A stretch of 64,000 bases of DNA from Nannocystis punicea (GCF_026965555.1 NZ_CP114040.1:4774001-4838000), one strand, 5' to 3'. Shown: positions 17,650-27,279, counted from the first letter of the stretch. The notes: a model not told the origin generated them from the sequence alone. Made by a program: numbers and translations.

Positions 17650-18234
17650 TCAGAAGGTGTCGGTGTCCGGGCCGGCGTAGGTGCTGGCGTCGGACGTGCT
17701 GGTGGTCGAGTCGCTGGTGCCCCAGGTCTCGTCGGGGCCGGCGTAGGTGCTGGCGTCGGACGAGTCGTTGGTCGCGTTCGTCGTGGTCGTCGTGGTGCCG
17801 GGCGTCGTGTTGGTGGTCGTCGACGTATCGGTGGTGGTCGTGGTGGTGGTGGTGTCCCCCCACGTGTCCCAGTCCTCGTCGGGGCCGGCATAGGTGGCGC
17901 CGTCGCTGGAGTTGGTGGTGATCGTCGGATCGATCGTCTCGCCGCCGGGGTCGGTCGATTCGGTCGGCTTCGAGGTGTCGACGGCGGTGTTGGCCGTATC
18001 GGCCGTGTCGCCGGTCGACGTCGAGGTCTGGTCGCCGGCGGTCGCCGAGGTCTCGTCGCCGAGGTCCCGGTCGACCTGGCAGGCGGCGCCGAAGGCTCCC
18101 AGACTGGCGGTGAAAGCGACGGCGGCCCACGTCGAGCCGAGCGAGTGACGCTGCGTATGGCCGCAGAACGGGCAGGTCGCGTCGGAGGCTCGGAACAAAC
18201 AGGCGCACTCGGGGCAATCGATAAGCGAAGACAT
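17650..18234 (-). CDS. Zinc-ribbon single-pass protein with Thr-rich tail and YAGPD repeats
   Basis: A 194-aa protein. Residues 1-30 form a zinc ribbon (CPEC, then CPFC); about residues 35-52 are hydrophobic and end AFGAAC, a transmembrane segment or unusual internal lipobox. The rest is Thr/Ser/Asp-rich and holds three repeats, TYAGPDEDWDTW, TYAGPDETWGTS and TYAGPDTDTF, the last forming the C-terminus. No known family recognised. TAAGGT ends exactly 6 nt before the ATG, which itself overlaps a degenerate palindrome (acatgtccgga). Confidence 0.65.
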   Translation of the reverse strand: MSSLIDCPECACLFRASDATCPFCGHTQRHSLGSTWAAVAFTASLGAFGAACQVDRDLGDETSATAGDQTSTSTGDTADTANTAVDTSKPTESTDPGGETIDPTITTNSSDGATYAGPDEDWDTWGDTTTTTTTTDTSTTTNTTPGTTTTTTNATNDSSDASTYAGPDETWGTSDSTTSTSDASTYAGPDTDTF

Positions 18235-18323
18235 GTCCGGACCTTAGCAGATCGGGTCCGCGTGACGCCAGAAAATCTGCCACCGTCCGGACGCCTCCGC
18301 CGCGCCTCGGCTACACTGAACCG

Positions 18324-20753
18324 GTGTCTCCGGGACTCGCGGTGGCGCTCGCCCTGATGGCGGCGAGCCTCGTCGGCCTCGTGGCTCTCCACCGCGAGGG
18401 CCTCCGCCGGGTGCTGCTCCGCGCGGTCGATCCGCGGCCGCTGGCGCTGTTCCGCATCGCGTTCGGTTGCTGTCTGCTCGTCAACTTGCTCGAGATCGCG
18501 CCGCTCGCCGACTATCTGTTCTCCGACGAGGGGCTCCTGCCGCGCGCGGCGGTGCCGGAGCTGATGGGTCGCGGGGCGCTGGTCGGGTTCGGCGACGGGG
18601 TGCGCGAGCCCGCGGGCTTGCTGGACGGCGCGGCGGTGCTCGAGTTCGTGACCAGCGGCCGGTGGTCGCTGCTGTACTTCGCCGACAGCCCGGGTGTGGT
18701 CGGCGTCTACCTCGGCCTGTTGTTCGCGGCCACGCTCTCGCTCACTCTCGGGTTTCGCACCCGGCTCAGCGCGATCGCCACGTGGTTGCTCTACGCCGGG
18801 CTGCTGCGGCGCGGCGACGCCCACTGGGGCGGGGAGCAGGTGTTCTGCGCGTTCCTGTTCCTGCTGATGTGGTCGCGCTGCGGGGCGGCGTACAGCGTCG
18901 ACAACTGGCGGCGCTGCCGGGCGCTGCGGCGACGTGGCCTTTTGAGCATGCCCTCGGGGCCAGGTGCGGGCGCGGGGGCGGGGCCGTCCCCGGCGGCGCC
19001 GCACGGGCTGGCGGCGATCTACCGCCGGATCCCCGCCTGGCCGCAGGCGCTGATCGCCGCCGAGCTGGCCCTGTGCTACGGCGCCAACGGGTGGGCCAAG
19101 GCCGGCGTGGCCTGGCAGAGCGGCGACGCGCTGCAGCTGGTGCTGCTGCGCGACACGTATGTCCGTTGGGACATGTCCTCCGCGATCGCGGCGATTGGCC
19201 CGTGGCCGCTGCGCCTGGCCAGCTGGGGCGTGATGTGGTGGGAGCGGCTGTTCCCGCTGGTGCTGGTCGGCCTGGCCGCGCGGGCGCTCGGGCGCTCGGG
19301 GGCGGCGGCGCTGCGCGGGCCGGCGGCGGCGCTGGCCCGGCTGTGCTGGGGCGGGCTGGCGGCGGCGGCGGCGATCGCCGCGGCTGTCCCCGAGGACCTG
19401 GTCGAAAAGACAGGGATACCGGGGGCGGCGGAGCGGGCGGCGGCGCTGGGGGTGCTGGCGATGGTGGCCGCGGCGGTGGCGATCGCGGGGCCGCGGGCGG
19501 GGGCGGCGGCGCGGCGGCTGGCCGCGGGCCCGCTGGCGCCGAAGTGGTGGCTGGGGTTCGGGGCGCTGTTCCACCTCGTCAACCACGCGATGCTGGCGGT
19601 CGGGGCGTTCGCGCCGGCGACGATGGCGGCGTACCTGGTCTGTGGGGCAGGCCCGTGGGCGGTGGCGACGCTGCAGCGAGGGCTGGGCCGGCTGAGACGA
19701 TGGGGCGCGCCTGTCCCGGAGAGCATGTGCAAAGAGACAGCCTCGGAGGACACGTCGCTGCCGCACCTGCACCGCGACGCGGCGGCGCTGCCGGGATGGG
19801 CGATCGCGGGGGCCGGCGGTCTGGTGCTCGCGGGCGGGGCGATCGCGCTGGTCGCCGGCGGCGGGCCGCGGGTGTGGCACGCGGCCTGGCTGGCCGCAGG
19901 GACAGGTCTGACGCTCGTCGGCTGGCGGATCGCGCGGCGCGATCGGGACGAGGTCGCGCCGCTGCGCGAGCCGTGGGCGCACGGCCCCGCGGGTCGACTG
20001 GCGGCGGGCGGGCTGGTCGCGTACCACGTGGTGGCGCTGCTGGTGTGGCAGCTGCCTCCCTGGTCGAGCCTGCCGTGGCGCGCGCAGGCGCGGGCGCTGG
20101 CAGGGCCGTGGGTCGAGCTCAGCTACACCAGCCAGCTGTGGTCGATGTTCGCCCCCAACCCGCCGCGCGACCAGGCGCTGCTGCGCGCGACCGTGGTCGA
20201 CGCTGCCGGGGTGCAGCACCGCTTCGGCGCGGAGCCGCAGCGCGAGGACGATCTGCCGCGGCCGTACTTGTGGCACGACCGCTGGCGAAAGGTCGGCGAC
20301 AACGTGCTCGGGCAGCGCGAGCGTATGTCGCGGTTGCACGCGCGCTACCTGTGCCGCCGCTGGGCGCTCGCGCACGACGGCGAGCCCGCGCGCGAGGTGG
20401 TGCTCGAGATGCTGCTCGCCCCGCTGACGCCGTCGGGGAGCGACCCGCGCGAGCACTTTGCGGCGCAGCAGAAGTCGCGAGCGCTGGTCCAGGTGAGCTG
20501 CGCGGACGAGCCGTTCGCCCAGCTGCAGCCCGAGGTGCGCGCGCGCCACGGGCTGGGACCCGTGTCGGAGGGGTCGCTGCAGTTCGCGTGGGAGCGGCCG
20601 GCGACGTGGGCGGAGCGCAAGACGCGACGCGATCCGCTGGCGCCGCTGTGGCCGCTGGCTGCCCTGGGGCTGCTGGCGGCGCTGGCACGCTGGGCCCGCG
20701 AGGATCGCCGGGCTCGCGTGGCGGCCCGGGTGCGCGAGGCAGAACCGCGGTGA
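18324..20753 (+). CDS. HTTM-domain multi-pass membrane protein
   Basis: An 809-aa membrane protein. The first 220 residues (VDPRPLALFRIAFGCCLLVNLLE, then HWGGEQVFCAFLFLLMWS) match the HTTM domain related to vitamin K-dependent gamma-carboxylase; more membrane segments follow and a soluble C-terminal part from about residue 590. Bacterial HTTM proteins are mostly uncharacterised. GTG 18324 is preceded by TACACT exactly 6 nt upstream. Copies of the dispersed palindrome sit in frame at 19160-19173, 19385-19398 and near 19710-19740, each in a loop between hydrophobic segments. Confidence 0.78.
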   Translation: MSPGLAVALALMAASLVGLVALHREGLRRVLLRAVDPRPLALFRIAFGCCLLVNLLEIAPLADYLFSDEGLLPRAAVPELMGRGALVGFGDGVREPAGLLDGAAVLEFVTSGRWSLLYFADSPGVVGVYLGLLFAATLSLTLGFRTRLSAIATWLLYAGLLRRGDAHWGGEQVFCAFLFLLMWSRCGAAYSVDNWRRCRALRRRGLLSMPSGPGAGAGAGPSPAAPHGLAAIYRRIPAWPQALIAAELALCYGANGWAKAGVAWQSGDALQLVLLRDTYVRWDMSSAIAAIGPWPLRLASWGVMWWERLFPLVLVGLAARALGRSGAAALRGPAAALARLCWGGLAAAAAIAAAVPEDLVEKTGIPGAAERAAALGVLAMVAAAVAIAGPRAGAAARRLAAGPLAPKWWLGFGALFHLVNHAMLAVGAFAPATMAAYLVCGAGPWAVATLQRGLGRLRRWGAPVPESMCKETASEDTSLPHLHRDAAALPGWAIAGAGGLVLAGGAIALVAGGGPRVWHAAWLAAGTGLTLVGWRIARRDRDEVAPLREPWAHGPAGRLAAGGLVAYHVVALLVWQLPPWSSLPWRAQARALAGPWVELSYTSQLWSMFAPNPPRDQALLRATVVDAAGVQHRFGAEPQREDDLPRPYLWHDRWRKVGDNVLGQRERMSRLHARYLCRRWALAHDGEPAREVVLEMLLAPLTPSGSDPREHFAAQQKSRALVQVSCADEPFAQLQPEVRARHGLGPVSEGSLQFAWERPATWAERKTRRDPLAPLWPLAALGLLAALARWAREDRRARVAARVREAEPR

Positions 20754-20792
20754 GCATCCTGGATTGTGAGCGGTTCGGCCCGGACCCGGCCG

Positions 20793-21076
20793 ATCATCGC
20801 CGGACCTGCGTCCCGGTCGAGTCGGGCCGGGAGGACATGTCCTCGAGGTCCTGTGTCTCGCCTCGCGGACGTCGGCGCGAGACGGGCGTGAGGCGGCGCT
20901 TCGCTCGCGTAGCTGTCTAGAAGGACATATCATCGCCGGGCCTGCGTCCCGGTCGAGTCGGGTCGGAAGGACATGTCCTCCAGGTCATGTATATCACCTG
21001 CGGACGTCGGCGGGAGACGGGCGTGAGGCGGCGCTTCGGTCGCGGAGCGGTCTCGAAGGACATGTCCTCGAGGGCA
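20793..21076. repeat. Tandem duplication with 136-bp period carrying the dispersed palindrome
   Basis: The segment from 20793 is repeated from 20929 at high identity, with a shortened second end. Each unit holds GGACATGTCC followed by N4 and GG[T/G]C: 20838-20851, 20974-20987 and, at the end, 21063-21076 (TGTCC-TCGA-GGGCA). The array fills the 425-bp gap between two plus-strand genes; no ORF is evident. Confidence 0.8.
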
Positions 21077-21178
21077 TGTACGTGGCGCGCCGGGCGGCGC
21101 GGGCGACCGGGGGAAGCGCACGTCGCTCCCGGGGTCGGGGCGCGTGCGCGGGCCGGAGCCGCACGGTAAGAGTCGCGC

Positions 21179-22891
21179 ATGCAGACGCCGTCGTTCGTCG
21201 CGTTCGGTTCGGCTCACGGCGGGGTGGGGCGCACTCTGGCGGTTTGGGGCGTGGGGCGAGTGCTGGCGGCGCGCGGGCTGCGGGTGCTGCTGGTCGACGT
21301 CGATCTCGAGTCGCCGGGGTTGACGCGGCTCGTGGCGCACGACTGCGAGGGCATCGTCGAGTGGGCCGCCGCGCGCGGATCGGGCACCGAGCAGGCGCTG
21401 GTCGAACGGTGCGTGGCGATCGCCGAGGGCCTGAAGGTGTTGCCCGCCGGGCGGCTCGACGCGGCCTACTGGGACCGGCTGGAGGCGTGGACGCGTGGGG
21501 AACGATCGGCGGTGTGGGAGGAATTGCGGGGAGCGATCGCGGCGGCCGGGATCGCGGACGTCGTGCTCGTCGACGTCGCGGCCGGTTCGTCGCGGGTCAG
21601 CGAAAAAATCGTGCGCGCTGTGGCCGATCGGGCGGTGCTGTTCACGGCGCTGAATCGCCAGCACGTGGCGGGCACGGCGGAGTTGGCGCGTCGCTGCGGC
21701 GAGGCGGGGGTGCCGACGCGGGTGGTGGGCAGCCTGTTGCCGCTCGGCGAGGACGAGCTGAGGGCGGCGCGCGAGGCCGCGGCGCGCGAGGCGGGGCTCG
21801 AGCTGTCGCTGGTGATCCCGCAGCACCCGCGCGTGGCCCTCGACGAGCGGGCGTGCGAGCGCGGGCCGGTGTTCGCGGCGCACGTGGAGCTGGCGCGGGC
21901 GGTGGTGGTCGACGCGGGGTTCGAGGTGCGATCGATCCTCCGCGCGCTCGAGGCGGCGATCGCCGAGGAGGCGTGGCCGCGCGTGCTGTCGCTGCTGCGG
22001 CTGGCGCGGGTGGTCGAACCCGGCGGCGAGCCGCTGACCGCGACTCTGGCGTGGCTGCGCGAGCACACGGCGCCGGCAGACGCGACCGACCCGGTGTTCG
22101 CGCTGCTGGCGGAGGCGCTGCCGGCCGACTCGCCGACGCACGCGAGTTTCGCCACTGCGCTGCACCGGACCGAAAATCCGCGGGCGCGCGGCTTCTACGA
22201 GCGATTCCTGGCCGGGGCGCCTGACCACGCGGACATGCTCGGCAACTTCGCGGCGTTCCTCAGCGACGTGTGCGGCGAGCACGACCTGGCCGAGACGTAC
22301 TACGAGCGGGCGCTTGCGGCCGACGACGAGGACGCCGATCATCGCGGCAACTACGCCAACTTCCTCGCGCTGGTCCGCGGCGATCGGTCGCGGGCCGACG
22401 CGTGCTATCGCGAGACGATCGCGCGGGCCCCCGAGGACGCGCATCACCTCGGCAACTACGCGAATTTTCGCGTCAGCGCGTTCGCCGACGTCGCGGGTGC
22501 GGAGGCGCTGTACCGCCGGGCGCTGGCGGTCGAGCCGGACGACTGCAACCTGCTCGGGAACTTCGCGCGGCTGCTGTTCGCGGAGGGCCGCGCGGAGGAG
22601 GGGCGAGAGCCGCTGGCGCGAGCGCTGGATGCGTCCGAGCCGGGGTCGGCGCTGCGCTGCGAGCTGTGCTTCTACGCGTTGGCCCACGCGCCCGAGCTGT
22701 GCCCCGACGCGACGTCCCAGCTGCTGGCGGCGCTGACCGCCGGGGTGCGCTCGCCGGGCTGGGACCTGGCGGCGAACGTGGCCCGGGCGCGACGCGACGG
22801 GCACCCGCAGCCGGAGCTGCTGGCAGCGCTGGCGAAGGTGATCGCGGACGAGGCGCCGCTGGCCGTGCTCGACGCATTGCCGCGAGCGTGA
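21179..22891 (+). CDS. ParA/MinD-like P-loop protein fused to TPR repeats
   Basis: A 570-aa protein. The N-terminal SIMIBI-type domain (residues 1-260) begins FVAFGSAHGGVGRTLAVW, a deviant Walker A in which both signature lysines are replaced (His and Arg), then LLVDVDLESPGLTR and VVLVDVAAGSS. The C-terminal half carries TPR-like units with the recurring phrases LGNFAAFL, RGNYANFL, LGNYANFR and LGNFARLL at about 40-residue spacing. It may be a non-hydrolysing scaffold. TAAGAG ends 6 nt before ATG 21179. It stands alone with no ParB or obvious partner. Confidence 0.75.
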   Translation: MQTPSFVAFGSAHGGVGRTLAVWGVGRVLAARGLRVLLVDVDLESPGLTRLVAHDCEGIVEWAAARGSGTEQALVERCVAIAEGLKVLPAGRLDAAYWDRLEAWTRGERSAVWEELRGAIAAAGIADVVLVDVAAGSSRVSEKIVRAVADRAVLFTALNRQHVAGTAELARRCGEAGVPTRVVGSLLPLGEDELRAAREAAAREAGLELSLVIPQHPRVALDERACERGPVFAAHVELARAVVVDAGFEVRSILRALEAAIAEEAWPRVLSLLRLARVVEPGGEPLTATLAWLREHTAPADATDPVFALLAEALPADSPTHASFATALHRTENPRARGFYERFLAGAPDHADMLGNFAAFLSDVCGEHDLAETYYERALAADDEDADHRGNYANFLALVRGDRSRADACYRETIARAPEDAHHLGNYANFRVSAFADVAGAEALYRRALAVEPDDCNLLGNFARLLFAEGRAEEGREPLARALDASEPGSALRCELCFYALAHAPELCPDATSQLLAALTAGVRSPGWDLAANVARARRDGHPQPELLAALAKVIADEAPLAVLDALPRA

Positions 22892-23352
22892 CGGCTACCC
22901 GACGCGAACGAGCGGCCGAGCGCGTTCGCGGACGCATCGGCGTGGGATCGCAGCGCCGCCACGAATGGCGCGTGCCACAGCGCGAGGCGATCACTCGGGT
23001 CACGCGTGGGTGCTCGCCGGACGTGTTGCGAGGCGAGCGCAGGGTCGTCGCGTCCGCCCGATATGAGCCCGCAGATGCTTGCGCGAGGGCCATGCGCGGA
23101 CAGTCTCGCCACGGGCACGCGCGTGCAGGGCGTTCGCTCTCGGCCAGGGTTTCCTGATGCGCCTCACGGCATGTTCATGCGAGTCGAGGCGCGCCGCTCG
23201 AGCATGCTCGAACCATTCCGCTGCCTCGGCCGCGGTGACGAGCCGAGCAACCGCATGAGGGGGCCGACAGCAGGCTCATGCGACTTGGACATCAGGGCCG
23301 CGAGTCCGTCAATCCTCGCGGCGTACTTGCTGTCTTTGTGACCCGCGGCGAA
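22892..23352. other. Gap with no recognisable gene
   Basis: No ORF here has convincing composition or start signals. The sequence is somewhat poorer in GC than its neighbours and may be a decayed gene. No repeats or strong hairpins were noticed. Confidence 0.3.
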
Positions 23353-23778
23353 TCACAGGTAGGCGGTGATCGCCGGCGGGCGGTCCTGGCGGTCGCGCTT
23401 GCCGTCCTCGTAGAGGACGGGAGCGGCTGCCAGCTCCTCCTCGGTGGCGTCGTCGAGGCAGGCGACGTTGACCGCCCAGAAGTGGCCGCCCATCTCCTTT
23501 TCGAGGTAGCCGCGCGAGAACACGTGGGCGCCGCAGGTGCCGCAGTGGTAATGGTTGATGTCGCCGGGCGGCCAGTGCAGCGGGGTCGGCTGGTAGTCCT
23601 TCATGACGTCCTGGCCGGCGGTGATGCGCACGGCCTCGTGAGGCACGAGGGCCTTGCGGTAGCCGAGCTTCCAGCAGAAGCTGCAGTTGCACTTGCGAAT
23701 GCCGGTGGCCGCCAGATCGATGTCGGCCTCGAAGCGGATGGCGCCGCAGTGACAGCTGCCGTGATACGTCCTTGGCAT
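23353..23778 (-). CDS. GFA-family protein (glutathione-dependent formaldehyde-activating fold)
   Basis: A 141-aa zinc protein of the GFA/CENP-V family. The zinc-binding cysteines are all present: SCHCGA (residues 8-13), KCNCSFC (29-35) and HCGTCGAHVF (about 78-87). Family members are linked to glutathione adducts or remain uncharacterised. GGAG lies 9 nt before ATG 23778. A palindrome copy lies upstream. Confidence 0.87.
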   Translation of the reverse strand: MPRTYHGSCHCGAIRFEADIDLAATGIRKCNCSFCWKLGYRKALVPHEAVRITAGQDVMKDYQPTPLHWPPGDINHYHCGTCGAHVFSRGYLEKEMGGHFWAVNVACLDDATEEELAAAPVLYEDGKRDRQDRPPAITAYL

Positions 23779-23854
23779 GGTCGTGTCTCCGCGAGGAGCA
23801 TGGGCGACGGAGCATCGCCGCGCCAGTAGCGACGCTGCTCGCGGCCGGACGAGC

Positions 23855-23868
23855 TGTCTTTCGGGACA
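23855..23868. repeat. Dispersed palindrome copy, TGTCT-TTCG-GGACA
   Basis: Intergenic copy with a TTCG centre between the GFA gene and the DUF1552 gene. A half copy (aaggacaggg) follows at about 23887. Confidence 0.65.
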
Positions 23869-23940
23869 TCTTCAGCGGGTGACCCAAGGACAGGGAGACC
23901 GCCGGGCCGCGGCTCGGTGGTCTCCGTCTCTGCCTGTCTC

Positions 23941-25359
23941 TCAGGCCAGGAGCTCGGCGTACTCGCCCTGCTCGAGGCCGGCGCGGCCGAACTGCGTGAC
24001 CGGGCCGCCGTTGTCGGTGCAGCCGACGGCGTTGAGGAGGGTGATGAGCAGGCGGTTGTGCGGGTGGGTCTGGACCCAGGGGTCCTGGCCGCCGATGAGG
24101 TCGAGGTAGTGGCCCTGCTTGAGGTAGCCGCCGGCGCCGCCGGCGATGACGACCGGGAGGTCGAGGTACGAGTGGCCCTTGCCGTCGGACAGCTCGTTGA
24201 ACCAGGCGACCGCGGAGTTGTCGAGCACGGTGCCGTCACCCTCGGTATAGGACGAGAGGCGGTCCAGGAGGTGCCGGTACTGCTCGGCGTGCCAGCGATC
24301 GATCTGGGTCAGCATCTCGAGGTAGCCGGCCACTTCCTCGCCCGAGTTGTCGTCCTTGGTGTTGCCGTGCGACAGCTTGTGGTGGTTGAACTCGTGGTTC
24401 ATGCCGTCCCACTTGTAGATCGGGCCGCCGGAGCCGGAGGCCCATTGAATGCTGCCGACGCTGGTCGCCCCGCAGGCGATCGCCATGGCCAGGATGTCGA
24501 GCTGCATCAGGCCGATGGCCTTGAACTGCCAGTCCTCGAGCACGGAGTCGGGGTCGATGGCCTCGATCTCGGCGGCCCGCGCGGGGTCGAGGGCGCACTC
24601 GATGAGGCCGTTGCCGACCATGTCGATCTCGAGGTCGCGGATCGAGTCGGCGTGCATCTCGATCTTCTGCACGTCAGCCTGGCTGAGGTTCTTGGCCTTG
24701 AGCGCCTTGAACTCCTCCTCGACCAGGTCGAGGACGCTCTGGCGACGGGCGGCGATCTGCATCTTCACCATGTCGTCGAGGCCGCCCAGGCCCATGAGGT
24801 CCTGGTAGGTGAGCCACGGGTTGCCCTCGGGCGTGACGGGGGTGTTGTTGCCGGCGTACGAGATGTGGCCGAGCCAGTTGGTGTGGCGCCAGCCGACCGA
24901 GAGGGTCATCGACGGGCCGCCGTCCTTGTTGAGCTGCTTGGCCGCGAACTGGTCGATCGAGATCCCGCGGGCGTAGAGGGTGCCGGGATCGAGGGCCTCG
25001 GCGGTGAGCTTGTGGCCCATGCCCTTGGCGTGGTCGTCGCCCGGAGTGTCGGCGTCCTGGCCCCAACCCTTGGGCACCATGTGCATGCCGCGAGGGATCA
25101 GCAGCTTGCCGGCGTAGTCGGCCACGGGCTCGAGGCTGGTGCCCATCAGCGAGGCCGCGGTCAGCGGGCCGGGCGCGGCGGGGAAGAAGGTCTCCATGTT
25201 GACGCCGTTGCACATGAAGAACACGACCAGCCGCTTGCCGCCGGGCTCGGCGGCCCGGGCGGTCCTGATGAAGCGCCGCCAGTTCAGCGACTCGAGGAAG
25301 GGCAGCGCGACCGCGACTCCGCACGCGCCTCGCAAGAAGTTGCGCCGTCTCATGGTCAT
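23941..25359 (-). CDS. DUF1552 secreted protein with twin-arginine signal
   Basis: A 472-aa DUF1552 protein. The N-terminus MTMRRRNFLRGACGVAVALP is a twin-arginine signal (RRxFLR-like). Conserved segments include RLVVFFMCNGVNM, GDDHAKGMGHKLT and GHSYLDLPVVIAGGAGG. DUF1552 proteins almost always pair with DUF1592-type proteins in planctomycetes and myxobacteria; the function is unknown. Its ATG overlaps the stop of the upstream gene (TGATG), with GGAGGAG just before, so the two are translationally coupled. A second in-frame ATG at 25353 has better Shine-Dalgarno spacing. Confidence 0.9.
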   Translation of the reverse strand: MTMRRRNFLRGACGVAVALPFLESLNWRRFIRTARAAEPGGKRLVVFFMCNGVNMETFFPAAPGPLTAASLMGTSLEPVADYAGKLLIPRGMHMVPKGWGQDADTPGDDHAKGMGHKLTAEALDPGTLYARGISIDQFAAKQLNKDGGPSMTLSVGWRHTNWLGHISYAGNNTPVTPEGNPWLTYQDLMGLGGLDDMVKMQIAARRQSVLDLVEEEFKALKAKNLSQADVQKIEMHADSIRDLEIDMVGNGLIECALDPARAAEIEAIDPDSVLEDWQFKAIGLMQLDILAMAIACGATSVGSIQWASGSGGPIYKWDGMNHEFNHHKLSHGNTKDDNSGEEVAGYLEMLTQIDRWHAEQYRHLLDRLSSYTEGDGTVLDNSAVAWFNELSDGKGHSYLDLPVVIAGGAGGYLKQGHYLDLIGGQDPWVQTHPHNRLLITLLNAVGCTDNGGPVTQFGRAGLEQGEYAELLA

Positions 25360-27137
25360 CACTCCTCCACCGCGCGGAAGCGGAAGGTTCGGGTCAGGGT
25401 GAGGGACACCAGCAGCTCCTTGATGTTGTAGCCGGAGGCGGCCAGCTCGGCGTCGAGGGCGTCGATCGTGCAGCGATCGATCGGGCTGACGTCGCGGCCG
25501 TAGCCGTAGCGGAACCAGTTGGTGAGGTAGCAGCGGGTGCCGTTGGCGGACTCGCCGATCTGGCCGACCATGTCGACCGCGTCGGTGAACGAGAACAGCC
25601 ACGCGCCCGAGACGGCCTCGCCGCTGGCGTCGACGGGGGCGCCGTTGTCGAGGTCGCGCCACTTGCCGAGCGCGTCGTAGTGCTCGAAGGCGAAGCCGGG
25701 CGGGTTGATGATGCCCTTGTGGCAGCCGGCGCAGTACGGGTCCTGCTGGGTGTGGGCCTCGACCTGATCGCGGGTGGTGACGATGTCGTCGCCGGGCGGC
25801 GGCAGGTTGGGATCGATGCCTCCCGGCGGCGGCGGAGGCGGGGTGCAGAGGATCTGCTTCTGCACGAAGGCGCCGCGGAAGATCGGCGACGACATGCTCT
25901 GGTAGGCGTGGGTGGCGAGGAAGCTCGGCTGGGTCAGGATGCCGGCGCGCTTCTGCGGGTCGAGGGCGGCCTCGGTGAAGTCGGCGCCGAACTGGCCCTG
26001 GAGGCCGTAGAGGGCGGCGAGCTCGGCGTTGACGAAGGTGACCGGGGCGGTCAAGAGGGCGGCGTAGTCGCCCTCGAGCTCGAACACGACGTGACGCACG
26101 AACCGCTGCGTCTCCTCGCGCATGGCGCCGGCGAGGCCCTTGTTGAACTCGGGGTAGAGGTCGCTGTTCTTCTGCAGGTTGTCGACCTTGTCGAGCTCGA
26201 GCCACTGGCGGTGGAAGTCGGCGACGGGAGCCTCGGCCTTGGGGCTGTCGAGCAGGCGCCGCGCCTGGGCCTCGATGCCGGCAGGGGTGCCCAACTCGCC
26301 GGCCTCGGCGGCGGCGAGCAAGACGTCGTCGGGCATGCTGCCCCAGAGCAGGTAGGACAGGCGCGAGGCGAGCTCGTAGCCGCCGAGCGGGATGACCTGG
26401 TCGCTGTCGACGCTGTCGCTCAGCTCGACGCGGTACAGGAAGTGCGGCGACTGCAGGATGGCCTCGATGATGAAGCGGATGCCCTGCTCGAACGGGGTGC
26501 CCTCGGGATAGAGGCCCTGGCCGGCGGTGAAGAGGCCGCTGTAGGTGGTCTGCTCGCCGGCGGTGAGCGGGCGACGGAAGGCGCGGCGGCCGAACTCGGT
26601 GACGAACTGGGCGGCGCACTGCGAGCCGTCGCCCTCGGGCTGGCACGGGAGGAGGGCGGCGAGCGCCGCGGGGGCGACCGCCTCGCCGGCGAGGCGCTCG
26701 GCGGCGCGGCGATAGTCGCGGCCGAGGCGGTCCTTGACGACCATCTGCTCGGCGTTGTTGTCGAAGCCGGCGACCGCGGGATCGGCGAGGAACTCGGCCG
26801 AGGGCAGCGGGTCGAGGTTCAACTTCAAGAGGTCGGCGACGGTGAGGTCGTACTGGTGATGCGTGAGCCGCACGAGCCGTGGGGTCGGGCCGGGCTGCGG
26901 GCCGTCCTCGCACGAGACGGGCTGGCCGCCCTCGGTGGGATCGTCGCTGGTGTCGCCGCCACCCTCGGTGGGATCGCTGCCGTCGGTGCCGGCGGAGCCC
27001 TCGGTCGGCCCGGGGTTCTCGGTGACGCCGGCGGTCGCGGTGGCATCGTCGTTGCCGCCGCCGCCTCCGCCGCCGCAGCCGCTCGCCAGCGCGGCGACTG
27101 CCAGCGCGGCCAGGGTTCGTGGTAGGGATCGTGACAC
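25359..27137 (-). CDS. DUF1592-type cytochrome c-like lipoprotein
   Basis: A 592-aa lipoprotein (lipobox ALASGC, then a Gly/Thr/Asp linker). It carries the DUF1587/1592/1588/1585 series: LVRLTHHQYDLTVADLL, FGRRAFRRPLTAGEQ, SRLSYLLWGSMPDD, LATHAYQSMSSPIFRG, and a haem c-like CAGCHK (about residue 483). GTG 27137 is chosen because GAGGAGG lies 10 nt upstream and the signal peptide then begins at once; an upstream ATG at 27188 is also in frame. First gene of a two-gene operon with DUF1552. Confidence 0.88.
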   Translation of the reverse strand: MSRSLPRTLAALAVAALASGCGGGGGGGNDDATATAGVTENPGPTEGSAGTDGSDPTEGGGDTSDDPTEGGQPVSCEDGPQPGPTPRLVRLTHHQYDLTVADLLKLNLDPLPSAEFLADPAVAGFDNNAEQMVVKDRLGRDYRRAAERLAGEAVAPAALAALLPCQPEGDGSQCAAQFVTEFGRRAFRRPLTAGEQTTYSGLFTAGQGLYPEGTPFEQGIRFIIEAILQSPHFLYRVELSDSVDSDQVIPLGGYELASRLSYLLWGSMPDDVLLAAAEAGELGTPAGIEAQARRLLDSPKAEAPVADFHRQWLELDKVDNLQKNSDLYPEFNKGLAGAMREETQRFVRHVVFELEGDYAALLTAPVTFVNAELAALYGLQGQFGADFTEAALDPQKRAGILTQPSFLATHAYQSMSSPIFRGAFVQKQILCTPPPPPPGGIDPNLPPPGDDIVTTRDQVEAHTQQDPYCAGCHKGIINPPGFAFEHYDALGKWRDLDNGAPVDASGEAVSGAWLFSFTDAVDMVGQIGESANGTRCYLTNWFRYGYGRDVSPIDRCTIDALDAELAASGYNIKELLVSLTLTRTFRFRAVEE

Positions 27138-27279
27138 TCGGGTCGCCTCCTCGGACGCCACGGTAGAGGCCGGCCGGAGGGCTTGCAACGCATGTTCGCC
27201 GGGGGGCCCATGGCCCCGCTCGCGCGCGTCGGCGCCAGCGAGCGCGAGCGTTCGGGCGCGGACGCGCTATGGTGCCGGC

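Noticed and set aside
16050..20933. Open minus-strand frame of about 1600 codons spanning the radical SAM, zinc-ribbon and HTTM genes
   Set aside because: It is rich in Arg, Pro and Ala, crosses three recognisable genes and their gaps, and matches no domain. High GC makes stop codons rare on the opposite strand.
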